Positions 6,433 to 7,304 of a DNA stretch of 7,304 nucleotides are shown here, piece by piece. Within the stretch, counting starts at the first letter, position 1. Each line of letters begins with the position of its first letter. Source of the DNA: Actinomycetota bacterium (GTDB taxonomy: Bacteria; Actinomycetota; Actinomycetes; Nanopelagicales; Nanopelagicaceae); the NCBI GenBank assembly GCA_947488645.1, contig CANLAC010000056.1, positions 1 to 7,304 of the forward strand. Direction: 5' to 3'. Made by a program: the position numbers and the translations under genes. The notes below the pieces were generated by a model that saw nothing but the letters and a program-made list of their open reading frames with translations, ran no database searches and was not told where the DNA came from.

Positions 6433-6599
6433 AGTTTTTGATCCTCTGTTGGGTCTATCCCCTTATCTAGTGCTGACCAAGAGTTGAGCACACGTGGTGC
6501 GCGCTCATACCTAGATGAAATCTTAAACTTTCGTGCAAGTAGCAAAACTATTGCCATTACAAAAATTCCAGCAATAGCAATAGGCAAGAGATCACTCAT
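6429..6599 (-). CDS. Small single-pass membrane protein between trpE and trpC (56 residues)
   Basis: A short gene of 56 codons plus stop that fills the space between trpE and trpC. Its ATG (6599-6597) overlaps the trpE end by 8 bp and has AGGA 7 nt upstream. Its TGA (6431-6429) overlaps the trpC GTG by 4 bp. Residues 4-22 (LLPIAIAGIFVMAIVLLLA) form one membrane segment. The following RKFKISSRYERAPR is basic, which predicts an outside N-terminus and a cytoplasmic tail of about 34 residues ending in SWSALDKGIDPTEDQKL. I do not recognise a family. Other Actinobacteria have larger membrane proteins at this position (the TIGR02234/Rv1610 type, several membrane segments), and Streptomyces has a small TrpX/TrpM protein elsewhere in its trp cluster; sequence kinship to either is not shown. 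A role tied to tryptophan synthesis, perhaps a membrane link or regulator, is inference from position only. Confidence 0.8.
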   Translation of the reverse strand: MSDLLPIAIAGIFVMAIVLLLARKFKISSRYERAPRVLNSWSALDKGIDPTEDQKL

Positions 6600-7304
6600 G
6601 CTTGCGTCCTAAACGATTAGCTGCATGTATTGCTGTTAGAACAGCAGCTGCCTTATTTCTACACTCTTGGTTTTCTGATTCAGGATCTGAGTCTGCAACT
6701 ACACCAGCACCTGCTTGCACATATGCAGTGCCTTGATATAACAAAGCTGTGCGAATTGCGATGCAGGTATCGATGTTGCCTGTGAAATCTATATATCCCA
6801 CGATGCCACCATAAACACCGCGTCTGGTTGTCTCTAACTCTTCAATAATTTCCATTGCTCGTGGCTTTGGCGCACCAGATAGCGTTCCTGCAGGAAAGAC
6901 TGAAAAGAGTGCATCAACTGGGGTGGCTTTATCTGCCAACTTTCCAACAACTGTAGAAACAATGTGCATCACATGTGAATATCGTTCTATGTGCATGAAG
7001 TCGACTACTTCAACACTTCCAGGCGCACACACTCGACCTAAATCATTTCGACCTAAATCAACAAGCATGAGGTGCTCAGCACGCTCCTTTGGATCGGCCA
7101 ACAACTCTTCACCTAAACGGTGATCTTCTTCAGGATTTGATGAACGCTTACGAGTTCCTGCAATCGGATGGATCATTACATCTTTTTGATTGACCTTGAC
7201 TAATGCTTCAGGGCTTGAGCCAACGATCTCGATGCCATCTGTGAAGCGGAACAAATACATATAAGGAGAAGGATTGTTAAGGCGCAGCATGCGATACACA
7301 TCGA
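6592..7304 (-). CDS. trpE: Anthranilate synthase component I, C-terminal part, cut by the window edge
   Basis: TrpE makes anthranilate from chorismate, using ammonia supplied by a glutamine amidotransferase partner (TrpG). About 236 residues of the chorismate-binding domain are visible. The N-terminal half, including the tryptophan-feedback site, lies beyond the window. Motifs in order are NPSPYMYLF, VGSSPEALV, HPIAGTRKR, the EHLMLVDLGRND segment with a Mg2+-binding glutamate, SHVMHIVSTVVG, FPAGTLSGAPKPRAMEII, GVYGGIVGYIDFTGNID and QAGAGVVADSDPESE followed by NK. The retained SGAPK and YGGIVGY forms fit TrpE or the related PabB. The neighbouring trpC, trpB and trpA decide for TrpE. The open frame continues through the GTG at 7299 to the edge, so that codon is internal and not a start. 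The promoter and any attenuator of the operon are outside the window. Confidence 0.96.
   Translation of the reverse strand, partial: DVYRMLRLNNPSPYMYLFRFTDGIEIVGSSPEALVKVNQKDVMIHPIAGTRKRSSNPEEDHRLGEELLADPKERAEHLMLVDLGRNDLGRVCAPGSVEVVDFMHIERYSHVMHIVSTVVGKLADKATPVDALFSVFPAGTLSGAPKPRAMEIIEELETTRRGVYGGIVGYIDFTGNIDTCIAIRTALLYQGTAYVQAGAGVVADSDPESENQECRNKAAAVLTAIHAANRLGRKHE

Noticed and set aside
6429..6599. Assigning the small protein to the TIGR02234 trp-region membrane family
   Set aside because: Those proteins are much longer with several membrane segments; only the position agrees, so no family was assigned.
7297..7299. GTG as a possible start of trpE
   Set aside because: The open frame continues to the edge with the expected TrpE residues (Asp before the Val), and the protein would lack its N-terminal half; the codon is internal.

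Overview
The window is about 44% G+C (estimated from a few sampled lines). It carries one long run of genes, all on the minus strand, so transcription runs from high to low coordinates. The gene order trpE - small membrane gene - trpC - trpB - trpA - thiol-redox genes - lgt - gltB is the arrangement known from Actinobacteria. Protein signatures, such as an Lgt with the actinobacterial EGGLGIWGA motif and a trp cluster without trpD, trpF or trpG, agree with this. Low G+C and very tight packing suggest a streamlined actinobacterium, perhaps of the freshwater acI (Nanopelagicales) type; that placement is inference.

Read in the direction of transcription, the window opens inside trpE (7304-6592, C-terminal half). 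A 56-residue single-pass membrane protein follows (6599-6429), overlapping trpE by 8 bp and trpC by 4 bp. Then come trpC (6432-5653), trpB (5656-4475) and trpA (4475-3675), joined by 4-bp and 1-bp stop/start overlaps. A MauE/DoxX-like membrane redox protein (3678-3184) overlaps trpA by 4 bp. It is followed after 2 bp by a membrane-anchored DsbA-like thioredoxin-fold protein (3181-2474), and after 3 bp by lgt with a TTG start (2470-1664). After a 20-bp gap containing a hairpin comes a VIT1/CCC1-family iron/manganese transporter (1643-936). A weak hairpin follows it. A 114-bp leader region then precedes gltB, whose first 273 codons are visible (821-1).

Functionally, the run joins tryptophan synthesis from chorismate (TrpE, TrpC, TrpB, TrpA) to cell-envelope protein maturation (thiol oxidation by the DsbA-like/MauE-like pair, lipoprotein lipidation by Lgt). 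It ends with a metal transporter, and nitrogen assimilation (GltB) begins as a probably separate unit. The spacing suggests that trpE through lgt, and possibly the VIT gene, are one transcript.

No mobile element, CRISPR array, tRNA or rRNA was seen. The least explained items are the small protein between trpE and trpC, the matching hairpins on either side of the VIT gene, and the repeated TCCTAC/GTAGGA elements in the gltB leader.
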